Of a stretch of 64,000 nucleotides of DNA, positions 7,833 to 16,153 are shown one piece after another. How positions within the stretch are numbered: the stretch's first letter is position 1; the number at the start of each line of letters is the position of its first letter. Below the pieces are notes generated by a model. It did no database searches. It was not told the origin of the DNA and saw only the letters and a program-made list of their open reading frames with translations. The stretch is from NCBI GenBank assembly GCA_020348985.1, contig CP070761.1, positions 2,781,509 to 2,845,508 on the forward strand. The letters are read 5' to 3'. The translations under genes were made by a program, and so were the position numbers. The DNA comes from Candidatus Thorarchaeota archaeon. Lineage in GTDB: Archaea > Asgardarchaeota > Thorarchaeia > Thorarchaeales > Thorarchaeaceae.

Positions 7833-9581
7833 CTATGCAGAAACACTTGTCGAATCTATTACAACCTTCTGTTCCAGATGTTCGCGATATCTTTCTGGCA
7901 CGGGATAGTTGTCGAACGAATGGGCATACCAACGATTTATCATCTTCTCCAATTCCTTGTTCGCTCTCTCCCAGAGTTCATCGCTTACTTCAGGGTGAAT
8001 CGTCCAAACCTTCCCCACGGGAGTCCTTCCGATCTTGCCCTTCTTGGCTATTTCTTCGCCACCCTTGATGGTTAGGTAGGACTCTCCGAAGGTCTTGATT
8101 ATCTTCTCAGGATCATCTGCTAGATTCGTCTTTGTGGGATCTAGGTCATAGACTGTCACATCGGCGTCAGCCCCGATTCCAAGATGGCCTTTGACATCGT
8201 GCATTCCTAGGATCTTGGCTGGTGCCGCCCTTGTTGTGATTGCAATCTCGTAGAGGCTCCATTCTCTTTCTATGTCGGCCAGGGTGCTGCGCTCTGTCGC
8301 GAACTTATGCACTTTCTCCAGCCAGATTTCTCTTTGCTTCTTGCTCATCAGCCAAGAGAGAACAAGTGGATACTTTGTAAAGGGACCAGCATTTGGATGG
8401 TCCGTGGTCATAATCACACGCCAGACGTCGTTCACACTGAGAGCGAATTCCAATGGTATTGCCCACTGTACTGCATTTGCAGGCGACTTGGGATCAAAGA
8501 AGTAAGGCACAACTCCTGCTCCGCCGGGCATCTCGACGTCGACACAGATGTTAGCCCACTTGTTCTTCGTCATCTGATACAAAGTGAACTGGAATGGGCC
8601 ATCTCCTGTCATTGTTGTAGCAGGCCCGAATGTTATCTGACCCAGATCTACTGTGAAGTGTTTGTTCTTGTTTGCATACTCGGCTAGCTCAAGCCCACCA
8701 GATGAGACCCACTTCCATTCTGGCTTGGCCTTCTCATCTTCGTGCATTGCCAGGCTCTCAAAGGACATGTGAGTTAGGTGACAGATTTGCTTCCGACCCT
8801 TGTGTCCCTTGATATCCTTGATTGCCTCAAGGTGTTCGATTGTGGTCTTGATGTTCCCAACTCGACCAAGATTCAGTGGGTGAAGATGCATGGTATGAGG
8901 AAGACCAAGTGCTTCAGTAGCTTCAGTCAATCCACGGATGATTTCGCGTGGTGTGATTCCCCAATCAGGCACTTCTGAATCGAGCTCCCGGACATTCCTG
9001 CCATGGGCCCACGCATACGTGCCTCCAGGACAAACGACCTTGACACCAAGGCCTCCAACCTTTCGAAGAATCCAAGCAATGTAACCGGCCAGACCGCTGA
9101 TGTCCTTCTCCTTTACGTAGTTGAAGGTAATCATGCTGTTACAGAAGAGTGGTAGAAGTCCATTGTCTAGGCAAGGCACATCCTCAAGCTCCTCCCAGCT
9201 ACCTAGAGCCTTCAGGGCTGGCAATGCCGGCTCTATGACTGTTGTATAGCCCATCGCTGAGTATCTGTATCCAATGACATATGAGTTGGGCATTGTGTAC
9301 CCTACGCCACCCCTGGTGACCTTGGTCTTAGGAACTGGGTCTTTCCTATGGTCTTCAGGGCACATTGCTCGCCCGAATCCAAGCTTACTACCCACTATAT
9401 GGGAGTGCATGTCAATTCCCCCAGCCATAACCATTCGACCCTTCAGATCAATGGTCTTTGCTTTGCCAGAGACCCTCTCGACAATCTTCCCGTCTGAAAT
9501 TGCGATGTCCTTCTGTTCCCCATCGACCCGGTTCATCGGATCGTAGACTCTGCCATTTGTGAGAAGCATTTCCTTAGTCAT
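7833..9581 (-). CDS. fwdA: Formylmethanofuran dehydrogenase subunit A
   Basis: 582 residues, full length for FwdA. This amidohydrolase-fold subunit carries the di-zinc site that condenses formate with methanofuran in the archaeal methyl branch of the Wood-Ljungdahl pathway. Metal ligands are visible in GGIDMHSHIVG (H59, H61), LPHTMHLHPLNLG, ICHLTHMSFE and the late VIMTTDHPNAGPF (Asp-His). The start ATG overlaps the fwdB stop (TAATG), so the two are translationally coupled. Gene order on the minus strand is fwdD-fwdB-fwdA. Subunits C, E, F and G are not in the window. Confidence 0.95.
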   Translation of the reverse strand: MTKEMLLTNGRVYDPMNRVDGEQKDIAISDGKIVERVSGKAKTIDLKGRMVMAGGIDMHSHIVGSKLGFGRAMCPEDHRKDPVPKTKVTRGGVGYTMPNSYVIGYRYSAMGYTTVIEPALPALKALGSWEELEDVPCLDNGLLPLFCNSMITFNYVKEKDISGLAGYIAWILRKVGGLGVKVVCPGGTYAWAHGRNVRELDSEVPDWGITPREIIRGLTEATEALGLPHTMHLHPLNLGRVGNIKTTIEHLEAIKDIKGHKGRKQICHLTHMSFESLAMHEDEKAKPEWKWVSSGGLELAEYANKNKHFTVDLGQITFGPATTMTGDGPFQFTLYQMTKNKWANICVDVEMPGGAGVVPYFFDPKSPANAVQWAIPLEFALSVNDVWRVIMTTDHPNAGPFTKYPLVLSWLMSKKQREIWLEKVHKFATERSTLADIEREWSLYEIAITTRAAPAKILGMHDVKGHLGIGADADVTVYDLDPTKTNLADDPEKIIKTFGESYLTIKGGEEIAKKGKIGRTPVGKVWTIHPEVSDELWERANKELEKMINRWYAHSFDNYPVPERYREHLEQKVVIDSTSVSA

Positions 9582-10888
9582 TATCCGACCTCCTTCGCAA
9601 TCTTCTCGTGTAACGTCTTCAGTATGTCCCTGTCTGGAAGAACTCCTTCTGGGGGATCTATCAACTTCTTGAGATACATGGGCAGCCCATCCATTCTCTG
9701 AGCGGCTCCGTCACACTCAATTCCTGCCATTGCCGCAGGAAGGTTGACCTCTGCCATTAGCGACGTCATGTTTCTCTTTGGATCCAAGTTGATGATTGGG
9801 ATTGCTGCCATGTGCCTCAATGCTCTCCTGGGAAAGTGCGCCGCCGGATCTGCGGCAATGTTTAGCAGTGCGTCGGCTTCGCCTCTTGCAAGCATATCAA
9901 CAGCAGTGTATTCCCCGGGTTGGTATCTTGGATACCCTCTGGCATAGTCGACTGCGAAGGGATATCCTGTCTGCCAAGTCGAAGTCTTGTTGGCTCCTGC
10001 AACATTGAAATGCCCTCGCATTGGCATCATGTTCCATTTGGCGAATGTGTTCAAATCCTGAACTAGTCGAACTGCTGCGTCGATATTGCGATGGCGTCCC
10101 TTGGACTGCGTGAGTCCAAGGCCAAAGAAAAGAATGCCATACTTCACCTCTTTCATCTTCTCGACCATCTCAGTGAGGCTCTTCACTGAGATCCCACCGA
10201 TTTCTTCGATGTCTAGGACGTGGCCACGAAGTATTGCCCTCATTGCGCCAAGAATCTCAAGGTCTGTCCCAGGCTCAATCCTGATGAATTCATCAGCAAC
10301 TCCTGCGCTTATTGTCTTCCTGATGTCAAAGACCCAAATCTTGCGGCCGGTCTTTGGGTCTCCGATGTATTCGCCTTCGGCTCTAACGTATCTACTCAGA
10401 TGTCTCGGATGCGCGAACTGCGGATTTGATCCCCAGTAGATCACTAAGTCTGCGCGATTCTTGACTTCAGCAAGGGAGCCTGCTGCCTCACCTGACTCTT
10501 GCACACCTAGGACGGTAGGACCATGACACACTGATGACGTGTTGTCCACAACTCCTCCAAGGGTCTCAGCAATCTTGTAAGCCTCTCTGTGAGCGTCATT
10601 CTCTGTTGAGCTCAATCCATAGACCAGAGGTCGCCTCGCAGCTGTAAGTATCTCTACAGCTCTCTTCATTGCTTCATCAAAGCTGACCTCGACGTGCTCC
10701 CCGTTCCTTTTGATTGTGGGAGTTGACAGCCTATCTTCGTCATGACTGAGAAACTTTGCCTTGCTTATTGCGCAGCCCTCATCATTCTTGACGATCTTTC
10801 CGTCCTTCACTTCAATTCGTAAATCATCACAGAGACAACCGCAGAATGGGCATACAACATTCTGGAATACCTTTTCGCTCTCTGTCAA
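9581..10888 (-). CDS. fwdB: Formylmethanofuran dehydrogenase subunit B (Mo/W catalytic subunit)
   Basis: 435 residues. A [4Fe-4S] motif at the N-terminus uses C13, C16, C20 and C39 (CPFCGCLCDD, then EGCAISKAK). The metal-ligand residue is a cysteine, C121 in SSVCHGPTVLG, not selenocysteine. The rest is molybdopterin oxidoreductase fold (LVIYWGSNPQFAHPRHLSRY, MMPMRGHFNVAGA). It reduces CO2 to formate with ferredoxin-level electrons, and formate then passes to FwdA. The start is TTG, placed immediately after the fwdD stop (TAATTG). Whether the metal is Mo or W cannot be told from the sequence. Confidence 0.95.
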   Translation of the reverse strand: MTESEKVFQNVVCPFCGCLCDDLRIEVKDGKIVKNDEGCAISKAKFLSHDEDRLSTPTIKRNGEHVEVSFDEAMKRAVEILTAARRPLVYGLSSTENDAHREAYKIAETLGGVVDNTSSVCHGPTVLGVQESGEAAGSLAEVKNRADLVIYWGSNPQFAHPRHLSRYVRAEGEYIGDPKTGRKIWVFDIRKTISAGVADEFIRIEPGTDLEILGAMRAILRGHVLDIEEIGGISVKSLTEMVEKMKEVKYGILFFGLGLTQSKGRHRNIDAAVRLVQDLNTFAKWNMMPMRGHFNVAGANKTSTWQTGYPFAVDYARGYPRYQPGEYTAVDMLARGEADALLNIAADPAAHFPRRALRHMAAIPIINLDPKRNMTSLMAEVNLPAAMAGIECDGAAQRMDGLPMYLKKLIDPPEGVLPDRDILKTLHEKIAKEVG

Positions 10889-11332
10889 TTAGCCCACCCC
10901 CACCATTTCTGCAAGAATCTCTTCAACCGTGGGCACAGTCTCGCCCTTGGCTGGAAAGACTCTAGCCGGGATGGACTTGTATCCAGGCATTCCACTCTCC
11001 AGAGTGTCCGATCCAGTCACTGCATTCGCGTACGGACCACAAGGAATGAACACAACTCCGGGTTCTGCCCTTCTGTCGTGCTTGCCGAAAACGACTACGC
11101 TCCCAATGTCTGTTTCGACCCTTACGGGGTCCCCATCCTCTATTCCTAGTACCTTTAGTGTGCTCTCGTCCATCTCACAGATAGAGACAGCATCGAAGTA
11201 GTCAGAACTGAGTTTCCCAATCTCCATGCCACGACCCTGCTTGAGGGTGCGGCCTGACGTTAACAGAACGTCAACACCAACTGCGCTCATCTTCAACACT
11301 TCGCCTAGGCCGTTTGCGTTTTCGAGCTGCAA
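10889..11332 (-). CDS. fwdD: Formylmethanofuran dehydrogenase subunit D (molybdopterin dinucleotide-binding)
   Basis: 147 residues, the small beta-barrel that completes the pterin-cofactor site and in many oxidoreductases is fused to the catalytic chain. Diagnostic stretches are LLTSGRTLKQGRGMEIGKLS, VLGIEDGDPVRVETDIGSVVVFGK, and FIPCGPYANAVTGSDTLESGMPGYKSIPARV, the last being typical of FwdD. It is the first gene of the fwdDBA run. The 115-base gap to the divergent E1 alpha start should hold both promoters. Confidence 0.93.
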   Translation of the reverse strand: MQLENANGLGEVLKMSAVGVDVLLTSGRTLKQGRGMEIGKLSSDYFDAVSICEMDESTLKVLGIEDGDPVRVETDIGSVVVFGKHDRRAEPGVVFIPCGPYANAVTGSDTLESGMPGYKSIPARVFPAKGETVPTVEEILAEMVGVG

Positions 11333-11447
11333 ACCTCGTTATGAATATCATGGTCAACTGCAGGGAACGAAGAGGGTGCTTCGAAGCCTTTATCAGACAT
11401 CGTTCTGGGATGCCCGCGAGACTCTCGACCATAGAAGGCGGATCAGC

Positions 11448-12416
11448 ATGGCAGTGTCAAAGAAAGTACTAGTGAATCTCTACACGAGGACTCTCAAAGT
11501 TCGTCTCTTTGAAGAGAAGGTATGGGACCTTTTCGGACAGAATCTGGTTCCAGGAACTCTGCACTTGTACTTAGGTCAAGAAGCGGTCGCAGCCGGTGTG
11601 ACAGCTGCTCTGGATAAGAGCGACTGGATTCAGAGCACACACAGAGGGCACGGACACGTTATTGCAAAAGGAGCGGATATGAATGCCGCCTTGGCAGAGC
11701 TGCTGGGCAAGGCTACAGGCTCATGCAAGGGCAAAGGAGGCTCAATGCACATCACCCAATTTGATGTAGGAGTTCTGGGTGCGACTGGCGTCGTGGCTTC
11801 TGGTATTCCAATAGGTGTTGGCGCTGCGCTTTCCTGTAAGATGAGAGGCACAAAGGAAGTCGTTGCTTGCTTCTTCGGAGACGGAGCTTCGAACAACGGA
11901 ACATTTGGTGAATCATTGAACATGGCAGCGATCTGGTCATTGCCAGTGGTTTTTGTTGTCGAGAACAATCTCTACGCAATGGGCACGCCAATCAAGATGA
12001 TGTGTCCTAGTATAGATATAGCAGAACGTGCAACTGGGTACTGCATACCTAGTATAGTTGTTGATGGCAACAATGCGCTAGAGGTCTATGAAGCGGCCGT
12101 TGAAGCTGTCAAGAGGGCCAGAGAAGGCGGGGGACCCACTCTCATCGAATGCAAGACATACAGGCAACGTGGACACTCACGATTCGATGCCGCGAAATAT
12201 CGCCCGCCCGAAGAAGTTGAGTTCTGGTTGAACAGAGACTCTGTAGAGAAGATCAAGAAGATCGTCATCGAAAAGGGTGCATTGACTGAGAAGGACGCTG
12301 AAAAGATACGGACAAAGCTCCAGAAAGAAGTAGACAAGGCCGGAGAGTTCGCAGTGAATTCTGAATATCCCAAACCAAAAGATGCTCTGGATGATGTCTT
12401 TGCGGAGGTGCTATAG
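11448..12416 (+). CDS. pdhA: 2-oxoacid (pyruvate-type) dehydrogenase E1 alpha subunit
   Basis: 322 residues from ATG 11448, preceded by an AAGGCGG ribosome site. The frame runs upstream to 11226, but that part overlaps fwdD and is not protein-like. The thiamine-diphosphate fold is clear: QSTHRGHGHVIAKGAD, GSCKGKGGSMH, then GDGASNNGTFGESLNMAAIW to VVENN (residues 144-174), the GDG...NN magnesium/ThDP motif. RQRGHSRFD is the phosphorylation-loop region. It pairs with E1 beta, whose GTG lies directly after this stop. Sequence alone does not separate pyruvate, branched-chain and acetoin substrates; length and E1alpha/beta split fit pyruvate or acetoin dehydrogenase. Confidence 0.9.
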   Translation: MAVSKKVLVNLYTRTLKVRLFEEKVWDLFGQNLVPGTLHLYLGQEAVAAGVTAALDKSDWIQSTHRGHGHVIAKGADMNAALAELLGKATGSCKGKGGSMHITQFDVGVLGATGVVASGIPIGVGAALSCKMRGTKEVVACFFGDGASNNGTFGESLNMAAIWSLPVVFVVENNLYAMGTPIKMMCPSIDIAERATGYCIPSIVVDGNNALEVYEAAVEAVKRAREGGGPTLIECKTYRQRGHSRFDAAKYRPPEEVEFWLNRDSVEKIKKIVIEKGALTEKDAEKIRTKLQKEVDKAGEFAVNSEYPKPKDALDDVFAEVL

Positions 12417-13391
12417 GTGGCAAAGAAGACATACAGAGATGCTCTGAAGGAGGGTCTTAGAGAGGAAATGCTCAGAGATGAGAGAGTGTTTCTGATGGGA
12501 GAAGACATCGGACTCAATTGGGGCGGAGCTTTCAAGGTAACAAAGGGGCTTGCAGAGGAGTTTGGCGAAGAACGAGTCCGGGACACTCCAATCTCGGAGA
12601 ACACGATAGCAGGTGCCGCACTTGGAGCGGCAATCACTGGTCTCATTCCTGTGGCCGAAATCATGTTTGGTGATTTGATTACACTCGCAATGGATCAGAT
12701 TTGCAATCAGGCAGCAAAGATGCGATACATGTTCGGCGGACAGACTTCTGTTCCGGTAGTATATAGGAGCGTGTTTGGCGGAGGCAAGAACATAGCATCT
12801 CATCATTCGCAGAGTCTGGAAGCATGGTTCATGCACACTCCAGGGCTCAAGATAGCCGTGCCAGCGTTTGCATACGACGTGAAAGGGCTCATCAAAACTG
12901 CTATTCGAGATCCAGACCCAGTGATGTTCTTCGAGCACAAGCTTGTCTATGACAAGAAGGAAGAGGTTCCTGACGAGGAGTATCTCATCCCGTTTGGAGA
13001 AGCCAGAATCAGGAGAGAGGGTGATGATGTTACTGTGTGGGGCACCTTCCAGATGCTTCATAAATCACTTGAAGTGGCCGAAGAGCTTGCCAAGGAGGGT
13101 ATCAGTGTTGAGGTCATCGACCCAAGAACTCTCATGCCACTCGACAAAAAAACATTGATTGAATCAGTGAAGAAGACAGGCAGACTCGTTCTCGTGACTG
13201 AGGAAACGAAGACCGGCGCAACAACCTCCGAAATTGCTGCGATTGTGCAGGAGGAAGCATTTGATTGGTTGGATGCTCCTATCAAGAGAGTCAATGCGCC
13301 CGACACTCCAGTACCGTTCAGCCCGCCGCTCGAACAGTTCTTCATTCCAAGCGGGGAAAGGATAGCAGAAGCCGTAAGAAGTGTGGTGTAG
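12417..13391 (+). CDS. pdhB: 2-oxoacid dehydrogenase E1 beta subunit
   Basis: 324 residues, starting with GTG right after the E1 alpha stop. Hallmarks are VFLMGEDIGLNWGGAFKVT, RVRDTPISENTIAGAALGAAITGLIPVAEIMF, the KMRYMFGGQ ThDP region, HHSQSLEAWFMHTPGLKIAVP and EVIDPRTLMPLDKKTL. With E1 alpha it decarboxylates the 2-oxoacid on ThDP and passes the acyl group to the lipoyl arm of E2. The E2 start lies 14 bases beyond the stop, so the three genes form one unit. Confidence 0.92.
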   Translation: MAKKTYRDALKEGLREEMLRDERVFLMGEDIGLNWGGAFKVTKGLAEEFGEERVRDTPISENTIAGAALGAAITGLIPVAEIMFGDLITLAMDQICNQAAKMRYMFGGQTSVPVVYRSVFGGGKNIASHHSQSLEAWFMHTPGLKIAVPAFAYDVKGLIKTAIRDPDPVMFFEHKLVYDKKEEVPDEEYLIPFGEARIRREGDDVTVWGTFQMLHKSLEVAEELAKEGISVEVIDPRTLMPLDKKTLIESVKKTGRLVLVTEETKTGATTSEIAAIVQEEAFDWLDAPIKRVNAPDTPVPFSPPLEQFFIPSGERIAEAVRSVV

Positions 13392-13405
13392 GAGAGTCCT
13401 GTATT

Positions 13406-14644
13406 ATGCCCACAACTATGATAATGCAGCGCATGAGTGTGGCCATGGAATATGGTGTGATACTCAAGTGGCTGAAAAAAGAGGGTGACAAGGTCAAGAA
13501 AGGCGAGCCAATTGTTGAGATTTTCGGAGAGAAGAATGAGTTCGAGCTCGAATCTCCAACCGATGGTGTTCTTCTCAAGATTCTGTGCGAAGTTGATGAT
13601 GAGATTCCAATCAGTGAGCCCATTGCCATTATCGGCAAGAAGGGAGACATGATTCCCGACATCAAGCCCCGGAAGCTGACTGAGGCGCCAGCTCCTTCTG
13701 CAGCCGCTGTTCCAGAGATAGCGTCCAAGCAGGTGGAAGCGACGCAGACTGCTGATTCGACTCCAGCGGCGTCACCAGAAACGTCACAGATGACAAGTGG
13801 TCGAATAAAGGCATCACCAAGGGCAAAGAAGAAGGCAAGGGATTTGGGTATTGATATCTCAACGATAGTCGGAAGTGGTCCTGAAGGCAGAATTGTGGAG
13901 AAGGATGTGGTGGCAGCCCCCTCTACAGTTCAACCATTCTTCGATGATGAACGCATAGTCAAGTCAACAGAGCCTCTTACTCCGCTTAGACGCACAATCG
14001 CTCGTAGAATGACTCAAAGCTACCAACGTCCTCACATTACAATGGTCACCGAGATTGATATGACCGAGGCGGCGGTTCTAAGGTCGGAACTGAATCAGAG
14101 AACTGAGAAAGAGCTAGGTGTCCGAATCTCTTTCAATGACATTATCATAAAGGCCGTAGCAGACACTCTCGAGAAATTCCCGAGGTTCAACTCGACTCTA
14201 ATTGGAAACGATCTTCACATATTCGAGGACATTCACATCGGAGTGGCAATGGCGATGCAGAACGCACTGATAGTGCCTGTCGTTCGCAATGCCAACAAAA
14301 AGTCAATCACAGAGATTGCTCTGGAGACTAAGGAACTCGGTAGGAAAGCAAGAGAGAACGAACTGAAACCAGAAGAACTGACGGGCAGTACGTTCACAGT
14401 TTCAAATCTAGGACCTTTCCGAGTTGACCTCTTCATCCCAGTGATCAATCCGCCCGAATCTGCCATTCTGGCACTGGGCCAAATCAAGAAGAAACCAGTC
14501 ATAGTAGACGACATGATTGCAGTGAGGCACGTGATGATGGCAAGCTGCGCAGTGGACCATCGTGTTCTTGATGGTGCACCTGCAGGATTGTTTCTTCAGG
14601 CTCTTAAGGAGAACCTTGAGAGTCCTTTCTTGATGAAGTACTGA
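13406..14644 (+). CDS. pdhC: Dihydrolipoyl acyltransferase (E2) of a 2-oxoacid dehydrogenase
   Basis: 412 residues from ATG 13406, which has GGAG 10-15 bases upstream; the longer frame overlaps E1 beta. A single lipoyl domain spans 1-80 (MSVAMEYGVILKWLKKEGD, IVEIFGEKNEFELESPTDG, lipoyl lysine K43). A Pro/Ala/Thr-rich linker runs to about 130, and a peripheral-subunit-binding domain lies at about 132-168 (IKASPRAKKKARDLGIDISTIVGSGPEGRI). The catalytic domain ends in ASCAVDHRVLDGAPAGLFLQ with the HxxxDG motif. No E3 (lipoamide dehydrogenase) gene lies beside it, so E3 must be encoded elsewhere. Lipoate ligase is the next gene. Confidence 0.93.
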   Translation: MPTTMIMQRMSVAMEYGVILKWLKKEGDKVKKGEPIVEIFGEKNEFELESPTDGVLLKILCEVDDEIPISEPIAIIGKKGDMIPDIKPRKLTEAPAPSAAAVPEIASKQVEATQTADSTPAASPETSQMTSGRIKASPRAKKKARDLGIDISTIVGSGPEGRIVEKDVVAAPSTVQPFFDDERIVKSTEPLTPLRRTIARRMTQSYQRPHITMVTEIDMTEAAVLRSELNQRTEKELGVRISFNDIIIKAVADTLEKFPRFNSTLIGNDLHIFEDIHIGVAMAMQNALIVPVVRNANKKSITEIALETKELGRKARENELKPEELTGSTFTVSNLGPFRVDLFIPVINPPESAILALGQIKKKPVIVDDMIAVRHVMMASCAVDHRVLDGAPAGLFLQALKENLESPFLMKY

Positions 14645-14741
14645 CTCTCCTTTCTCTATGGGCTTAAATTCAGTCAGGATGGTTCATCCTTGACGCGATA
14701 CCTTCTCATCGTGTCATGCCTCGAAATCGACATCTGCTCCA

Positions 14742-14765
14742 GGGAGTGCGCGGACTCGCACTCCC
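14742..14765. terminator. Perfect 9-bp hairpin between E2 and lipoate ligase
   Basis: GGGAGTGCG at 14742-14750 pairs exactly with CGCACTCCC at 14757-14765 around a 6-base loop. No T-run follows. It could be a 3' end signal for the dehydrogenase transcript or a structured element in the lplA leader. Confidence 0.45.
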
Positions 14766-14887
14766 ACCAACACTTTCAAGGTCTAATCTTCAAATCATCG
14801 TTGTTGAGTCTGTCTTATTGTCCGTGTGTCAGTGAATCTGGACCAGAATGTAAGCGTTAAAGAGAGGATGTCGTTCTAGCTATCAAT

Positions 14888-15697
14888 ATGGTTTGGCGTC
14901 TACTTGATGATGGCGAGCTCAACATTTACCGTAATTTGTCAATTGAGGAATCTCTTGCCAGAGTAAATGCCGGACTAGAAGAGAAGGTCAATACGCTGCG
15001 TTTTTGGCGAAGCAGGCAGGCGGTAGTGATTGGCAGGTTCCAATGTGTCCACAAGGAAGTGAACCTAGAATACTGCAAAAGATACAGCATACCAGTAGCT
15101 CGTCGATTTACTGGGGGAGGCGCCGTCTATCATGACGAGGGAAACCTGAACGTGACCCTGTGTCTTGATCAGAAGGAGCGAGGCGTCTCACGAACGCTAG
15201 GAGAGTTGTATTGGAACTTCTTTGGCAGAATCGCAAGTGGCCTCCAAGACATAGGAATCCCTGCCAGGTTTGACCCAGATTGGCAATGCCTCAGAATCGA
15301 CAGGAAGAAGATAACTGGAACTGCCGGGTGGCTGAAGAGCGGAGTCTCATTTCTTCATGGAACCCTCCTCATCGATGCAGATCTGGGGGCCTTGGCCGAT
15401 TGCTTGAAAGTTCCTCCAAATCAACCAGTGTATTTGCGTGACAAATCAAAGGTGAGATGCAAGGAAAGCAGAAGGGATGTTGTGACAACCATAGCCTCCG
15501 AGCTTGAATCCAGACCATCTAATGAAGAAATCAAATCCGCGATAAGACGAAGCATGGAGAAGATGGTTGGCAGAGATATCGAGAAGAGTAGCCTTACAGA
15601 TGAAGAAGTCGAGGTTGCAGAGTCTTTATATCAGACACGATACCGCCTGAGCGAGTGGAACCTAGGAATCAAAGTTGAGGATTCGAACAACAACTGA
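14888..15697 (+). CDS. lplA: Lipoate-protein ligase A family
   Basis: 269 residues. The catalytic core reads VVIGRFQCVHKEVNLEYC, then RRFTGGGAVYHDEGN (residues 72-86), the lipoyl-AMP loop. K141 in DRKKITGTAGW is the conserved lysine, and VSFLHGTLLIDADL follows. The C-terminal ~85 residues resemble the accessory part of long LplA forms, so a separate LplB may not be needed. It attaches lipoate to the E2 lysine; its place directly after the E1-E2 genes supports this. Either scavenging or an octanoyl route could supply the substrate. A 243-base gap with a perfect hairpin separates it from E2, so it probably has its own promoter. Confidence 0.88.
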   Translation: MVWRLLDDGELNIYRNLSIEESLARVNAGLEEKVNTLRFWRSRQAVVIGRFQCVHKEVNLEYCKRYSIPVARRFTGGGAVYHDEGNLNVTLCLDQKERGVSRTLGELYWNFFGRIASGLQDIGIPARFDPDWQCLRIDRKKITGTAGWLKSGVSFLHGTLLIDADLGALADCLKVPPNQPVYLRDKSKVRCKESRRDVVTTIASELESRPSNEEIKSAIRRSMEKMVGRDIEKSSLTDEEVEVAESLYQTRYRLSEWNLGIKVEDSNNN

Positions 15698-15705
15698 GGA
15701 GTCTC

Positions 15706-16059
15706 TTGGAATTGACAGATGATGATGTTGAGCAAACGCTGAAGAGCTTCATGCGTCATTTTGGAGCGCTGAATCGTGACATTCCGGATGTTAGGAATGC
15801 TTTTTCTGATCTTCTGAAAACTGTTCATGTTGACGGGGCACTCTCAGCTAAGTTCAAAGAAATAATCTGCATCGTCATTTCTGTACTGGCACCATGTGAA
15901 TCCTGCATGGTATATCACACGAAACAGGCGTTGTCGGCTGGAGCTACGAGAGAGGAGATTATGGAGGCATGTTCTGTAGCGATTGTCATGGGCGGTGGAC
16001 CTGCAGCCGCGCACATAGCCACAGTACAAGACGCACTCGACAAGTGGGCACCACGGTGA
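15706..16059 (+). CDS. AhpD-like / carboxymuconolactone decarboxylase family protein
   Basis: 117 residues from a TTG at 15706, 8 bases after the lplA stop, with GAGGAG just upstream. The all-helical AhpD-type fold shows DGALSAKFKEIICIVISVLAPCESCMVYHTKQALSAGATREEIMEA with the redox pair C64-x2-C67 and H71. In bacteria AhpD uses this pair to reduce AhpC and is itself reduced by lipoylated E2. Placement next to E2 and lipoate ligase makes the same link plausible here, as a lipoamide-dependent peroxide defence; this is inference. Confidence 0.82.
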   Translation: MELTDDDVEQTLKSFMRHFGALNRDIPDVRNAFSDLLKTVHVDGALSAKFKEIICIVISVLAPCESCMVYHTKQALSAGATREEIMEACSVAIVMGGGPAAAHIATVQDALDKWAPR

Positions 16060-16153
16060 GAACTATGATTTCCCGTGGCGCACACATTGGTCTATAGACA
16101 AGATTGTCTGGAGGACTAGATAGAGAATTCAGGACTTACACTATGTGGCTAAA

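Noticed and set aside
7833-11332. fwdDBA as a sign of methanogenesis
   Set aside because: No methyl-coenzyme M reductase genes are seen; formylmethanofuran dehydrogenase also serves the non-methanogenic archaeal Wood-Ljungdahl pathway.
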